Part shown: positions 48,881 through 57,882 of the stretch, piece after piece | Numbering within the stretch: the first letter of the stretch is position 1 | How the letters are laid out: the number at the start of each line of letters is the position of its first letter | DNA from: an uncultured Spartobacteria bacterium | GTDB taxonomy: Bacteria > Verrucomicrobiota > Verrucomicrobiia > Chthoniobacterales > Chthoniobacteraceae | DNA: 64,000 nucleotides | Reading direction: 5' to 3' | NCBI GenBank assembly: GCA_903882875.1 | Contig: CAIRYQ010000034.1 | Coordinates: 1-64,000, forward strand | Program-made: the position numbers and the translations under genes | The notes under the pieces: model-generated | The model's input: the letters and a program-made list of their open reading frames with translations, nothing else | Database searches by the model: none | What the model was told of the DNA's origin: nothing

Positions 48881-51148
48881 ATGCGGGACAAACTTTTCGC
48901 CATGCTTCGATCCCACTTCACCCGCCGTGTGCAGGTCACAGTCTGCGCCCTCACCTTCCTGACTTCCGCGACATGGAGCGAGACGCCTGAGAGCGGCGCG
49001 TGGGCCTTTCATTATCCTGCGGACAAATTTGACACGACCGCGCTGCTCGATCTGCGCGCGCTGAATGAAAAGGTCGCGGGCGAATCCGGCTTCGTGCGGC
49101 TCACGCCGGATGGCAACGGCTTTGCCCTCGGCAACGGCCAGTCCGTGCGTTTCTGGGCCGTCGGCAGCGATCTGTATCGCAAGCATTCGCCCGAGGAAAT
49201 GGAACGCCACGCGCGCTTCCTCGCGAAGCTCGGCGTGAACATGGTGCGGCTGCACTGCGACTTCACGGCGAAGGCGAAAAACTCGAAAGTCACCGATGTG
49301 GATGAGACGGAACTCGACGGCGTTTTCCGCTTTGTCGCCGCGCTGAAAAAGCAGGGTATCTACGCGACCATCTCGCCATTTTGGGCGCACACGAAGGCGC
49401 CCGCGTCGTGGGGCATCGAGGGCTACGCAGACAAGGAGCCGTGGGGCGTCATCTTTTTCAACGAGACGCTTCAGACCGGCTACAAGGCGTGGGCGCGCGA
49501 AGTGTACACGCGGAAGAATCCGTACACCGGCATCCCGCTCGGGCAGGATCCCGCAGTCGCGATCATCCAGATCCAGAACGAGGACAGCCTGCTCTTCTGG
49601 ACATTCGAGGGCATCGCGCCCGAGCAGAAGCGCGTGCTCGGAAAAATGTTCGCCTCATGGCTCGCGAAAAAATACGGCTCGTTGGAAAAGGCGCGCGCCG
49701 CGTGGGGCGCGGCAGTTGCGAAGGGCGACGACTTTGCAAACGGCGTCGCGGGCTTCTTCATCACATGGGACCTCACGCAACCGCAGGCTGGCGGCAAGGC
49801 ACTGCGCGCGGCGGACCAGCTCGAATTCCTCGCACGCACGCAGCATGATTTTTACGCGGGCATCGCCGACTACCACCGGAAGACACTTGGCTGCAAACAG
49901 CTCATCAATGCGAGCAACTGGCGGCCCGCCGACATGCTGCGCGAGGGCGATGTCGAGCGATGGACGAATGCCGCGAACGAAGTCATCGCCGTGAACAAGT
50001 ACTACAATGGCGGCGAGCACATCGGCCCGGCCAACGGCTGGCGGATCGATCCCGCGGATTTTTTCCAAGGCGAATCCGCATTGAAAAATCCGACCGCGCT
50101 GCCGGTCGCGCTCAAGCAGGTCGTCGGGCATCCGATGATCATCACCGAGAGCACGTGGGTGTCGCCGCTCGGCTACCAGAGCGAAGGCCCGTTCCTCATG
50201 GCGGCGTATCAGTCGCTCACCGGCGTGGACACGTTCTATTGGTTCAGCGCGACAAACGTGGATTACGTCACAAATCCGAACCTGAACTTCCTCAATTTCG
50301 GTGGCCAGCACCCGCTGCAAAAATGGAGCTGCTCGATCCCGTCCATCATGGGCGCCTTTCCCGCGAATGCGCTCGCGTACCGGCTCGGTTACATCCGCGC
50401 GGGCGCGCCTGTCGTCCACGAGGAACGCAGCTTGGAAAATCTGTGGCAGCGCACCGCACCCGTCATCGCCGAGGGGCAGTCCTTCGATCCGAACCGCGAC
50501 AAGATCGCCTTTGCGGAAGGCTCTTCGGTGAAGACCGCGGTGGAGCCGCTCGCATTCCTCGTCGGGCCGGTCGAGGTGAAATACGACGGCGATCCTGCAA
50601 AGACCCGCGTCGCGGACCTCTCGTCATTCATTGATGCGAAGCGCAAGATCGTGAAGAGCAACACGGGCGAGATCATGCTGAACCACGACATCGGCATCTG
50701 CACGCTCAACGCGCCGAACGCGCAGGGCGTGACGGGTTTTCTGAAACAGGCCGGCGGCACATTCGCGCTCGCCGACGTGAGCATCCAATCCGGCAACGAA
50801 TACGCCGCGATCTCCGTCGTCGCGATGGATGGCAAGCCGCTGAAGCTGTCGCGCAAGATTCTCGTGCAAGTCGGCACCGTCGCGCGTCCGACCGGCTGGC
50901 AGGTGCGCGAGGCGACGCGTGATCAAAAGGGCAGCAAGCTGCACGGATTTGAAATCGTCCGCACCGGCACGCCGCCGTACCAAATCGCAAACACCGACGC
51001 GACGCTGACGATCAACAATCCATCTCTCGCAAAAGCCACACTGCTCGACCCCGCAGGCTACGCCACCGCGCCCGTCGCCCTCACGAAGACCGCCGCCGGT
51101 GTGACCTTGAAGCTGCCATCGAACAGCATGTATCTCATCATTGAATAG
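48881..51148 (+). CDS. exported glycoside hydrolase of clan GH-A type (cellulase-like)
   Basis: A 755-residue protein with a signal peptide (VTVCALTFLTSATWS), starting at ATG 48881 (an ATG at 48902 is also possible). The catalytic barrel occupies ~50-480: LGVNMVRLHCDF (strand 2), VAIIQIQNEDSLLF with acid/base E234 after Asn (strand 4), VNKYYNGGEH (strand 6) and HPMIITESTWVSP with the nucleophile E423 (strand 7). The N-E pair and the TES motif are those of GH5-like families. The C-terminal ~250 residues form a beta-sandwich. It is encoded 44 bp after DUF1501, so a role in the same polysaccharide pathway is likely. Specificity cannot be assigned. Confidence 0.88.
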   Translation: MRDKLFAMLRSHFTRRVQVTVCALTFLTSATWSETPESGAWAFHYPADKFDTTALLDLRALNEKVAGESGFVRLTPDGNGFALGNGQSVRFWAVGSDLYRKHSPEEMERHARFLAKLGVNMVRLHCDFTAKAKNSKVTDVDETELDGVFRFVAALKKQGIYATISPFWAHTKAPASWGIEGYADKEPWGVIFFNETLQTGYKAWAREVYTRKNPYTGIPLGQDPAVAIIQIQNEDSLLFWTFEGIAPEQKRVLGKMFASWLAKKYGSLEKARAAWGAAVAKGDDFANGVAGFFITWDLTQPQAGGKALRAADQLEFLARTQHDFYAGIADYHRKTLGCKQLINASNWRPADMLREGDVERWTNAANEVIAVNKYYNGGEHIGPANGWRIDPADFFQGESALKNPTALPVALKQVVGHPMIITESTWVSPLGYQSEGPFLMAAYQSLTGVDTFYWFSATNVDYVTNPNLNFLNFGGQHPLQKWSCSIPSIMGAFPANALAYRLGYIRAGAPVVHEERSLENLWQRTAPVIAEGQSFDPNRDKIAFAEGSSVKTAVEPLAFLVGPVEVKYDGDPAKTRVADLSSFIDAKRKIVKSNTGEIMLNHDIGICTLNAPNAQGVTGFLKQAGGTFALADVSIQSGNEYAAISVVAMDGKPLKLSRKILVQVGTVARPTGWQVREATRDQKGSKLHGFEIVRTGTPPYQIANTDATLTINNPSLAKATLLDPAGYATAPVALTKTAAGVTLKLPSNSMYLIIE

Positions 51149-51308
51149 CGACACGGAGGCGGAGCGACGGAGTGCGTTCCGGGCGGACGAATGAAGTGCG
51201 CTGCTCATCCGATGAAGATTTGCCGTGATCCGCGTTGACAAATCGCCCGGGCTTCTCCGTTTGACACGCCAATTCAAAATCAGCGTCGGGGAGGGTCCGT
51301 CAGGGTTG

Positions 51309-52280
51309 TTAAGCTGCGGGCCCTGTGATTTTTTCCGTAAGCCATCGGCCAATGGCCTGCCGCGGCACGGGCGATCCGTTTGGAAAATCGGACATGCGCC
51401 CGATTTTCCCGTCCTTCCAAATCCATGCGTGCGGCGCAAACGGGCCGACTTTGCGAGGGTCGCTCCATGTGTGGATCGAGAGCAGGTTTGCGGAAATGGC
51501 GGCGGCGATGTGCATCGGACCGCTGTCCACGCTGACGATGAAATTTGCACGGCGCAGCATCCAGCACAGCTCGGGAAGCGTGGTCTTGTTCAGCAGGTTC
51601 AGGACGTTTGGCTGCGGTGAAAGTGCGGCGTCGCCCCGGCCTGCGATCACGATTTTTGCGGGGCCAAGTTCGCGGCAGATCGCGGCGGTTTCGTCTGCCG
51701 TGAGCGACTTGCCTTCGCCCCTGGAAAGCGGATGCAGCAGGATGAAATCATCTGGACAATCCGTGGGCCGGGTGCCTTCGGGGAGCCGCCATTCGAGCGG
51801 CCCGGAAATGTCGCACCCGAGCGCGGCGGCCAGCGCGAGATAGCGATTCACCGCGTGGATCGGCTCGGAGCGCGGCGGCACGCGGACGATGCGGCGGTGG
51901 AAAAAGCGTGCGCATTCCCGCGAGTCCGACGTGCCCCAGCATTCGCCGCCGACGGCGCAGGAAAAACGGGCGATGAGCGCACTGCGCAGGAGGCCCTGGA
52001 AATCGAGCGTGAGATCCGGCTGCACGCCTCTGCGCAATCCGCGAATCCAGCCGGGCAGCCGCGCCCAGCCGATGAGTCCGCGGAACCGCTTGCGAGGAAA
52101 TTCGATCACCTCGTCAATGTCCGGATTGCCTTCGAGAACCGGAGCCCACTCGGGGTTCACGAGCCAGCGGATTTTCGCCTCCGGCCAGCGACGGCGCACG
52201 CGCGCAACCGCCGGAAGCGTGTGGACGACATCGCCGAGCGAACTGGGCTTGATGACGAGGATGGAGCGGGGCGGAGTCAC
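51309..52280 (-). CDS. glycosyltransferase family 9 (LPS heptosyltransferase-like)
   Basis: A 323-residue GT-B protein starting at GTG 52280 (TPPRSILVIKPSSLGD). N-terminal VIKPSSLGDVVHTLPAVARVRRRWP is the classic heptosyltransferase start. DEVIEFPRKR, LDFQGLLRSALIARFS and the C-terminal FIVSVDSGPMHIAAAISANLLSIHTWSDPRKVGPF are the remaining family blocks; the DSGPMH motif binds the nucleotide sugar. It probably adds heptose or another sugar to the LPS inner core. It has the same length as the GT9 at 40.2 kb, but the two are diverged, for example SVDSGPMH against YFGNDTGISH. It is convergent with the hydrolase gene (160 bp gap) and is preceded by the AT-rich repeat. Confidence 0.9.
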   Translation of the reverse strand: MTPPRSILVIKPSSLGDVVHTLPAVARVRRRWPEAKIRWLVNPEWAPVLEGNPDIDEVIEFPRKRFRGLIGWARLPGWIRGLRRGVQPDLTLDFQGLLRSALIARFSCAVGGECWGTSDSRECARFFHRRIVRVPPRSEPIHAVNRYLALAAALGCDISGPLEWRLPEGTRPTDCPDDFILLHPLSRGEGKSLTADETAAICRELGPAKIVIAGRGDAALSPQPNVLNLLNKTTLPELCWMLRRANFIVSVDSGPMHIAAAISANLLSIHTWSDPRKVGPFAPHAWIWKDGKIGRMSDFPNGSPVPRQAIGRWLTEKITGPAA

Positions 52281-52283
52281 TCG

Positions 52284-52376
52284 GGATTCAGGATTTGCGA
52301 TTTAAGATTTTGCAACGGCTCCCAACCGCGCCGACAGCCCACGAACAAAAAATCTAAAATCCCAAATCTAAAATTC
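52284..52376. repeat. AT-rich hairpin repeat filling an intergenic gap
   Basis: The left arm GGATTTGCGATTTAAGATTT (from 52291) and an inverted arm from 52350 (AAATCTAAAATCCCAAATCT) flank a GC-rich loop of ~40 bp. Each arm is a direct repeat of a GATTT-type core. The element occupies all 96 bp between the GTG of the GT9 gene and the phosphodiesterase stop, so it could end the phosphodiesterase mRNA. Confidence 0.75.
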
Positions 52377-53102
52377 CTACCGCCCCTCGCCGAGCCGCAT
52401 TGCGAGGCGCGGCGGGAGGCCGACGGAGATGATTTTTTTCTGCGCGGTGCCGACGTCGTAGTCGAGCCGGCGGAGTTCGATGCGGTGCTCCTTGACGTGG
52501 AAGATCGCATACGATGCCCGCCAGTCGCCGTCGCGCGGCTGGCCGACGCTGCCGACGTTGAGAAAATATTTCTTCCCCGGCTCGATCGCGACATTCGCCC
52601 AGTGCTCGACGGCGTGGACCTGATGGTCGCGTATGTAGGCGCGCGGGACGTGTGTGTGGCCGAAGAAGCAGACCTGCGTGTGCTGGTAGCTGAAGCTCGC
52701 GCCGGCATCGAGCTGGTTCAGGACGTAGCCCCACTTGTGCGGCGTATCGAGCGTCGCATGGACGACCGTGAAGTCGCGCACCTGGCGGACAAATTTCAGC
52801 GAGTCGAGCCATGCGACGTCCTCCGGCGTGATCTGTGTGCGGGTGTAGGCGATGCCTTCGTTTGCGAGGCCGGAGACGTTGCTCGGGTGGCTGCTCATGC
52901 ATGCGAGTTCGTCATGGTTGCCCTTCACCGTCGGGCAGCCGAGGTCGCGGATGATGTCGAGGCACTCCTTCGGGTTTGCATTGTAGCCGACGATGTCGCC
53001 GAGGCAGACGAATTGCGCGCACTGATGCGTCTTTGCATCCGCGAGCACAGCCTGGAGGGCTTCGAGGTTTGAGTGGATGTCTCCGAAGATTGCAATTCGC
53101 AT
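52377..53102 (-). CDS. calcineurin-like metallophosphoesterase (YfcE/MJ0936 type)
   Basis: A 241-residue phosphoesterase starting at ATG 53102. All five family blocks are present: GDIHSN (7-12), CLGDIVGY (34-41), GNHDE (~60-64), VVHATLD and FFGHTHVPR. The last ~60 residues include VGSVGQPRDGD. It should bind two metal ions, and related enzymes hydrolyse phosphodiesters such as cyclic nucleotides. The long VQVHAVEHWANVAIEPGKKYFLNVGSVGQPR arrangement matches the MJ0936/YfcE branch; the physiological substrate is unknown. It lies 4 bp downstream of the TPR-like gene on the same strand, so it probably belongs to the ABC-exporter transcript. Confidence 0.9.
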   Translation of the reverse strand: MRIAIFGDIHSNLEALQAVLADAKTHQCAQFVCLGDIVGYNANPKECLDIIRDLGCPTVKGNHDELACMSSHPSNVSGLANEGIAYTRTQITPEDVAWLDSLKFVRQVRDFTVVHATLDTPHKWGYVLNQLDAGASFSYQHTQVCFFGHTHVPRAYIRDHQVHAVEHWANVAIEPGKKYFLNVGSVGQPRDGDWRASYAIFHVKEHRIELRRLDYDVGTAQKKIISVGLPPRLAMRLGEGR

Positions 53103-53106
53103 CAGT

Positions 53107-54036
53107 TCAGTCTGTGGGGCGCTTGTCTTGAGCGGGCAGCTTAACCCGGCGCTCGGCGGGGATGTCCATCTTTTGTTCGAGAGCGCGCGCGGCCTCGATG
53201 ACGGCAGGCTCGCGCGAACCGGTCTTGATGAGATCGGTGAGCGCCGCGTAGGCGGAGCCCGCCTTGCCGGGTGTGCCTGCGAATTTCACAACGGTGCGCC
53301 AGATGCGCTGCTCGTCCGGGATGGCCAGCTTTGCCTCAAGATTTTGAATGTGGCGGAAGAGCGTGAGCAGCCACTCGTGTTCGCTTTCGTTGAAGAGCGT
53401 CATGAGCCGCTCATAAGCCTCGCGCTCGCGGCCCGGCACCTCGGCCAGCGCATAGGCGGCGAAGCGGCGCGTGTATTCGAGGTGGCCGGGGCGATTCGAC
53501 GCCTCATCGTAGGCCTTCGATGCCCTCTCGAAATCCTTGAGCTTGTCCTTGTACAAAGTGCCGAGCCGCTCGTACAGCTCCCAACTGTCGGGATTGCTCT
53601 CGATTCCGCGCTGGAGAAAATCTTTTCCGACCATGAAAAACTCCCGCATCTTCGCCTTCCGTACGACGGGATCGGGCTCGTGGTTCTCGATGTGTGCCGC
53701 GCCGTTCCACGCCATGTGCCATGCGCTGAGATCCCAGAAAAGGATGCGCCGCGGCTGCATCGCCGTGCAGGTGTCGAAGAGCAGCTTCATGCGGCCGTAC
53801 TGCACATCGTGCCACGCGGTGTGCGCGCGAATCCACAGCAGGTCCGCGACCGCCGCGCGAAGGCCGCCGAGCGCCGCGATGAATCCCGCCTGGCCCGCCT
53901 GCTGCCGGAGGCTTACGGTCGGTTTGAAGCCGCCAAGCCGCGTGTTTTCCATGCGCTGCTCCAGCCGCGACTCGAAGGAAAACTTCGCAACGCCCCACGC
54001 CAGCAGGACGAGGATGCCGAGCACCCGGCCTTTCAT
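53107..54036 (-). CDS. membrane-anchored TPR-like protein linked to an ABC exporter
   Basis: A 309-residue protein starting at ATG 54036 (MKGRVLGILVLLAWGVAKFSFE), where residues 4-18 make a signal anchor or signal peptide. The rest is helical. ISNPDSWELYERLGTLYKDKLKDFERASKAYDEAS-like helices (from ~150) look like TPR units; LLWIRAHTAWHDVQYGRMKLL and FWDLSAWHMAWNGAAH are conserved-looking Trp-rich parts. The ATG overlaps the permease stop as ATGA. It is therefore translationally coupled to the ABC transporter and may be an accessory protein. No family is named. Confidence 0.7.
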   Translation of the reverse strand: MKGRVLGILVLLAWGVAKFSFESRLEQRMENTRLGGFKPTVSLRQQAGQAGFIAALGGLRAAVADLLWIRAHTAWHDVQYGRMKLLFDTCTAMQPRRILFWDLSAWHMAWNGAAHIENHEPDPVVRKAKMREFFMVGKDFLQRGIESNPDSWELYERLGTLYKDKLKDFERASKAYDEASNRPGHLEYTRRFAAYALAEVPGREREAYERLMTLFNESEHEWLLTLFRHIQNLEAKLAIPDEQRIWRTVVKFAGTPGKAGSAYAALTDLIKTGSREPAVIEAARALEQKMDIPAERRVKLPAQDKRPTD

Positions 54037-54953
54037 AGCTCGCGCCACGCGAAAAACAGCCAGCCCACGAAAAGGTACACGAGCAGGTAGCCCGCGCCGA
54101 GCCCGGCGATGCGGACGAACACATCCGCATCCACATTGATGCCGACGGCGATGTCGTCCACGACATTGAAAAGCTGCATGTCCGGCACGAACACCGTGAT
54201 GAGCCGCAGCAGGATCGCGGTGTGGGTCGGAACTTCCGCGGTGCCCAGCGGCCCCTGCCACACGCTGCGCGCCATCGGCACGAGGTAGCCGGCGAAAATG
54301 ACCATCAGCGAGATGATCACCGTGAAGAGCCACGAGGTCGAAAAGCACGAAATCATCAACGTTAGTCCCGCACACACGATCGATCGGAAAAAAATCACGC
54401 CGATTCCACCGAAGAGCGTCGAGGTGAAGGTGCCTGACTTGACCTTTGCGATCGCCGCCGCCGCGCGTTCGGGCATTTCCGTTAACTGGAGATTTTCAAT
54501 CTCGCGGCCCTGCCAGAAATACAGCACGACGAGGAACGCCGCCGTCATGAGCAGCGTGGCGACGAGGAGGATCATCGTCACGCCCGCGAGCTTTCCCACG
54601 AGGTATTCAAAGCGCGAGACGGGCTTCGCGAGGATCGTGTAGAGCGTGCGATCCTCCATGTCCTTAGGGAGCAGCATCGCGGTGGCGAGCACGGCGAGCA
54701 GCATCGTGAAGACGGACATCGCGCCGAGGCACACATCCATCACCGTCTGGAGCTGCCCCTGAAATGAAATCGAGGCCGTCAGGAGCGAGGTTCCGATGAG
54801 GAAGAGCCCGAAGACGAGCATGAAGTAGAACACTTTCTGCCGGACGAGATCGCGAAACGTGTTCGCCGCGATCGCCCATGTGCGGCGGAGGGAGAAAAGC
54901 TTGTGCGCGGAGGCGTGGGCTGCCACGGCGGGGCCGGAGGATTCGGTGGTCAT
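54033..54953 (-). CDS. ABC transporter permease (ABC-2 type)
   Basis: A 306-residue integral membrane protein starting at ATG 54953. A cytoplasmic N-terminus with TWAIAANTFRDLVRQKVFYFML leads into six hydrophobic segments (FYFMLVFGLFLIGTSLL, MSVFTMLLAVLATAMLL, VTMILLVATLLMTAAFLVVLYF, FFRSIVCAGLTLMIS, TVIISLMVIFAGYLVPMA, GAGYLLVYLFVGWLFF). The loop PKDMEDRTLYTILAKPVSRFEYLVGK is the recurrent ABC-2/GldF-like element that contacts the ATPase. Both ends overlap neighbours by ATGA (ATPase upstream, TPR protein downstream). It most likely exports a lipid, polysaccharide or peptide; the substrate cannot be deduced. Confidence 0.9.
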   Translation of the reverse strand: MTTESSGPAVAAHASAHKLFSLRRTWAIAANTFRDLVRQKVFYFMLVFGLFLIGTSLLTASISFQGQLQTVMDVCLGAMSVFTMLLAVLATAMLLPKDMEDRTLYTILAKPVSRFEYLVGKLAGVTMILLVATLLMTAAFLVVLYFWQGREIENLQLTEMPERAAAAIAKVKSGTFTSTLFGGIGVIFFRSIVCAGLTLMISCFSTSWLFTVIISLMVIFAGYLVPMARSVWQGPLGTAEVPTHTAILLRLITVFVPDMQLFNVVDDIAVGINVDADVFVRIAGLGAGYLLVYLFVGWLFFAWREL

Positions 54954-55804
54954 TTCTTTCCGGCTGTCACATCGAGGAAATACCGCTCGAGATTCTGCTG
55001 CGGCTTGTGCGCGCCGAGCACGCGCGCCCCGCCGGCCTCGGCGCGTTCGCGCAATTCGGCGAGCAGTGCGGGGGAGACATTTTCGAGCGTGAGTTCCGTC
55101 TGGTTTTCGATCGAGATCAGATCATCGAGCGGCCCTTCGCGGACGAGCTTCCCGTGGTTCATGATGCCGATGCGATCGCAGATTTCCTGCACCTGGCTGA
55201 GCAGGTGCGAGCAGAGCAGGACGGTGATGCCTCGCTGCTTCAGCCGCAGGATCAAATCGCGGATATCGTGCGAGCCCGCCGGGTCCACGCCCGCCGTCGG
55301 CTCGTCGAGCACGAGCAGCCGAGGATCCTGGACGAGCGCCTGCGCGAGGCCGATGCGCTGGAGCATGCCCTTCGAATATCCGCCCACGCGCCGGTCCGCC
55401 GCGGACTCCAGCCCGACCAGCGCGAGAAGTTCGCGCGAGCGGTCGCGCAGCATTTTCCCTCCGAGGCCACACAGCTTGCCGTAGAAATCCAGCGTCTCCG
55501 AGCCGGTGAGGAATTTGTAGAAGTACGGATTCTCGGGGAGAAAGCCGACGGCCTCGCGGCTTTCCACATCGCGGCTGTCGCGCCCGAAGATGCATGTGCG
55601 CCCCGAAGTCGGCACGACGAGGCCGAGGACGATTTTCATCGTGGTGCTTTTGCCTGAGCCGTTCGGCCCGAGCAGGCCGTACACATGGCCGGCCTCGACG
55701 GTGAGCGAGAGGCTGTCCACCGCGGTGACTTTTCCGCGGTTGAAAATCGAAGGGTTCGTGAACTCCTTCGTGAGATTCTCGATGGTGATCGCAGGGGTGC
55801 CCAT
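54950..55804 (-). CDS. ABC transporter ATP-binding protein
   Basis: A 284-residue ATPase starting at ATG 55804 (MGTPAITIENLTKEF; ATG 55813 is also possible). Walker A is GLLGPNGSGKST, the signature motif is YSKGMLQRIGLAQAL (SKGM for SGGQ, as in ABC-2 exporters), and Walker B is PRLLVLDEPTAGVDPAG with catalytic Glu; the H-loop is LLCSHLLSQV. Its type is that of drug/lipid exporters such as GldA/CcmA rather than import systems. An N-terminal insertion (TNPSIFNRGKVT) between the first strands is unusual. The permease follows with an ATGA overlap. A SOD gene of the same orientation begins upstream. Confidence 0.92.
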   Translation of the reverse strand: MGTPAITIENLTKEFTNPSIFNRGKVTAVDSLSLTVEAGHVYGLLGPNGSGKSTTMKIVLGLVVPTSGRTCIFGRDSRDVESREAVGFLPENPYFYKFLTGSETLDFYGKLCGLGGKMLRDRSRELLALVGLESAADRRVGGYSKGMLQRIGLAQALVQDPRLLVLDEPTAGVDPAGSHDIRDLILRLKQRGITVLLCSHLLSQVQEICDRIGIMNHGKLVREGPLDDLISIENQTELTLENVSPALLAELRERAEAGGARVLGAHKPQQNLERYFLDVTAGKK

Positions 55805-55838
55805 TCGTCTCAAGACCGCCGGGACTTTCGCACGCAGA

Positions 55839-56549
55839 TCAGCCCTGCAATTTCTTGAATCGCGCTCCGACGAATTCCCAGTGGATCACGTCCTGGAACG
55901 CTTTCACGTATTCCACACGGCGGTTCTGATACTTCAAATAGTAGGCGTGCTCCCACACATCAATGCCCAGCAGCGGCTGCCCGCCGGTGCTCAGCGGCGA
56001 ATCCTGGTTCGGCGTGTTTTCGATCGCGAGCTTTCCGGCGCGCAACACGAGCCAAGTCCACCCGCTGCCGAAGACCTTCATCGCGCTGTCGCCAAACTGC
56101 TCCTGCCATTTCGCGAATGCGCCGAAATCCTTTTCGATCGCCTTGAGCAGATCGCCCTGCGGTCCGCCCGCGCCCTTTTTCAAATGCTGCCAGAAGAGCG
56201 TGTGGTTGAAATGTCCGCCGCCCTGGTTGCGGATGTCGTTGCGGATGCCCTCGGGCACGGCGTCGAGATGCGCGACCAAATCCTCCACGCTCTTGCTCGC
56301 GAGCGACGGCTCCTTTGCGACGGCGGCATTCAGCTTCGCGACGTATGCGGCGTGGTGCTTGTCGTGGTGGATTTTCATCGTCTCGGCATCAATGTGCGGC
56401 TCCAGCGCGTCGTAGTCGAAGCCGAGCGGCGGCAGCTTGAAGACCTCCGGCGGCGTCGCAGCAGGCTGTGCGAAGGCACCCGATGTGGCGAGTGCGCCGG
56501 TGGTGAGGATGATGTTCTTGATGGCGTTGCGGCGAGTGAGAGGAGTCAT
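55839..56549 (-). CDS. Fe/Mn superoxide dismutase with a Tat-type leader
   Basis: A 236-residue enzyme that converts superoxide to peroxide and oxygen. It starts at ATG 56549 ([12 protein letters not shown]). Residues 5-30 look like a Tat or Sec leader ([26 protein letters not shown]). The metal ligands expected from the SodA/SodB family are H61 (MKIHHDKHH), H116 ([10 protein letters not shown]), D197 and H201 ([13 protein letters not shown]). The aromatic gate residues around GSGWTWLVL are kept. Fe against Mn cannot be told. Export is unusual, but extracytoplasmic SODs with Tat leaders are known in some bacteria. It lies upstream of the ABC exporter genes, about 34 bp from its own stop to the ATPase start. 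Confidence 0.92.
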   Translation of the reverse strand: MTPLTRRNAIKNIILTTGALATSGAFAQPAATPPEVFKLPPLGFDYDALEPHIDAETMKIHHDKHHAAYVAKLNAAVAKEPSLASKSVEDLVAHLDAVPEGIRNDIRNQGGGHFNHTLFWQHLKKGAGGPQGDLLKAIEKDFGAFAKWQEQFGDSAMKVFGSGWTWLVLRAGKLAIENTPNQDSPLSTGGQPLLGIDVWEHAYYLKYQNRRVEYVKAFQDVIHWEFVGARFKKLQG

Positions 56550-56654
56550 GGGATGAGATCGGAGGTGGAGTGTGCGTATAAGCCTGCTTCGGAGAAAATG
56601 CCAGCACGATGAGCGCAGTTGCGCGCGCCGCGCCGCGATGACAAGGTGCAAGCG

Positions 56655-57869
56655 ATGACCAGCATTGATTGGGCGAAAGTCCGCGCCGACTTTCCGATTC
56701 TCGCACAGCAGGTGAACGGCAGGCCGTTGCTCTACCTCGACAACGCCGCCAGTTCGCAGAAGCCGCGCGCCGTGATCGAATCGCTCGTGAACTACTACGA
56801 GCGCGACAACGCAAACGTCCACCGCGGCCTGCACGAACTCAGCTCGCGCGCGACGGACGCCTTCGAGGGTGCGCGGACGAAAATCGCGCGCTACCTCGGT
56901 GCCGAGAGCGCGGAGCAAATCATCTTCACCCGCGGCACGACCGAGGGAATCAACCTCGTTGCAAATACGTGGGGCGTCGCAAACCTGAAGGCTGGCGACG
57001 TGATCCTGCTCACCGAGATGGAGCACCACAGCAACCTCGTCCCGTGGCAGCTCCTCGCGGAAAGGACGGGCGCGAAGCTGCGGTTCGTCCCCGTCGCCGA
57101 CGATGGCACGCTCGCCTTCGAGCCCGCGCTGCTCGAAGGCGTGAAGCTCTTCGCATTTGTCCACGTCTCAAACTCCCTCGGCACGATCAATCCCGCCGCC
57201 GATCTTTGCCGCGCCGCGCGTGCAGCCGGTGCCGTGACGCTCGTGGACGGCGCGCAGTCCACCGGACACATGCCGGTGAACGTCCGCGAAATCGGCTGTG
57301 ATTTCTACGCATTCTCCGGCCACAAAATCTGCGCGCCAACGGGCATCGGCGCGCTTTACGGACGGCTCGAACTGCTCGAAAAAATGCCGCCGTGGCACGG
57401 CGGCGGCGAGATGATCGTGAGCGTGACGTACGAACGCGCGACCTACAAACAGCCGCCGCACAAGTTCGAGGCCGGCACGCCGAACATCGCCGACGCGGTC
57501 GGGCTCGGCGCGGCGATTGACTACCTCGAAGCCATCGGACGCCAGAACATCTTCGACCACGACGCCGAACTCACCGCGCGCGCCGTCCATCACCTCGCGG
57601 AAATCCCCGGCGTCCGCGTCCTCGGCCCGCAGAAAAGCCGCGGCGCGCTGGCCGCATTCCACGCCGAATGGGCGCATCCGCACGACCTCACCACATTTGC
57701 CAATGAGCACGGCCTCGCCTTGCGCGGCGGGCACCACTGCACGCAGCCGCTCATGCGAAAAATGAAACTCCCCGGCACCACGCGAGCCAGTTTCTACTTT
57801 TACAACACGCTCGACGAAGTGGATCGCATGGCCGAAATCCTCCGCGCCGCGCACCGCTTCTTCGCGTGA
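56655..57869 (+). CDS. sufS: SufS-type cysteine desulfurase
   Basis: PLP enzyme that removes sulfur from cysteine for Fe-S cluster assembly. A 404-residue product starts at ATG 56655 ([14 protein letters not shown]). The PLP Lys is K224 in [11 protein letters not shown], the phosphate contact is TRGTTEGIN, the PLP-ring Asp is in [10 protein letters not shown], and the active-site Cys C362 is in [10 protein letters not shown]. The HHC loop is that of group II (SufS/CsdA) enzymes. No sufBCD or sufE/sufU gene is adjacent: the downstream gene is convergent and the upstream gene divergent, so it is monocistronic here. Its start is 106 bp from the divergent SOD start. Confidence 0.93.
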   Translation: MTSIDWAKVRADFPILAQQVNGRPLLYLDNAASSQKPRAVIESLVNYYERDNANVHRGLHELSSRATDAFEGARTKIARYLGAESAEQIIFTRGTTEGINLVANTWGVANLKAGDVILLTEMEHHSNLVPWQLLAERTGAKLRFVPVADDGTLAFEPALLEGVKLFAFVHVSNSLGTINPAADLCRAARAAGAVTLVDGAQSTGHMPVNVREIGCDFYAFSGHKICAPTGIGALYGRLELLEKMPPWHGGGEMIVSVTYERATYKQPPHKFEAGTPNIADAVGLGAAIDYLEAIGRQNIFDHDAELTARAVHHLAEIPGVRVLGPQKSRGALAAFHAEWAHPHDLTTFANEHGLALRGGHHCTQPLMRKMKLPGTTRASFYFYNTLDEVDRMAEILRAAHRFFA

Positions 57870-57882
57870 CCGGCCCGGCGCG

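Noticed and set aside
51236-51308. TTGACA-like motifs between the GH-A-type hydrolase and the convergent GT9 gene as promoters
   Set aside because: Both flanking genes end here, so no gene would be driven; no matching -10 was seen.
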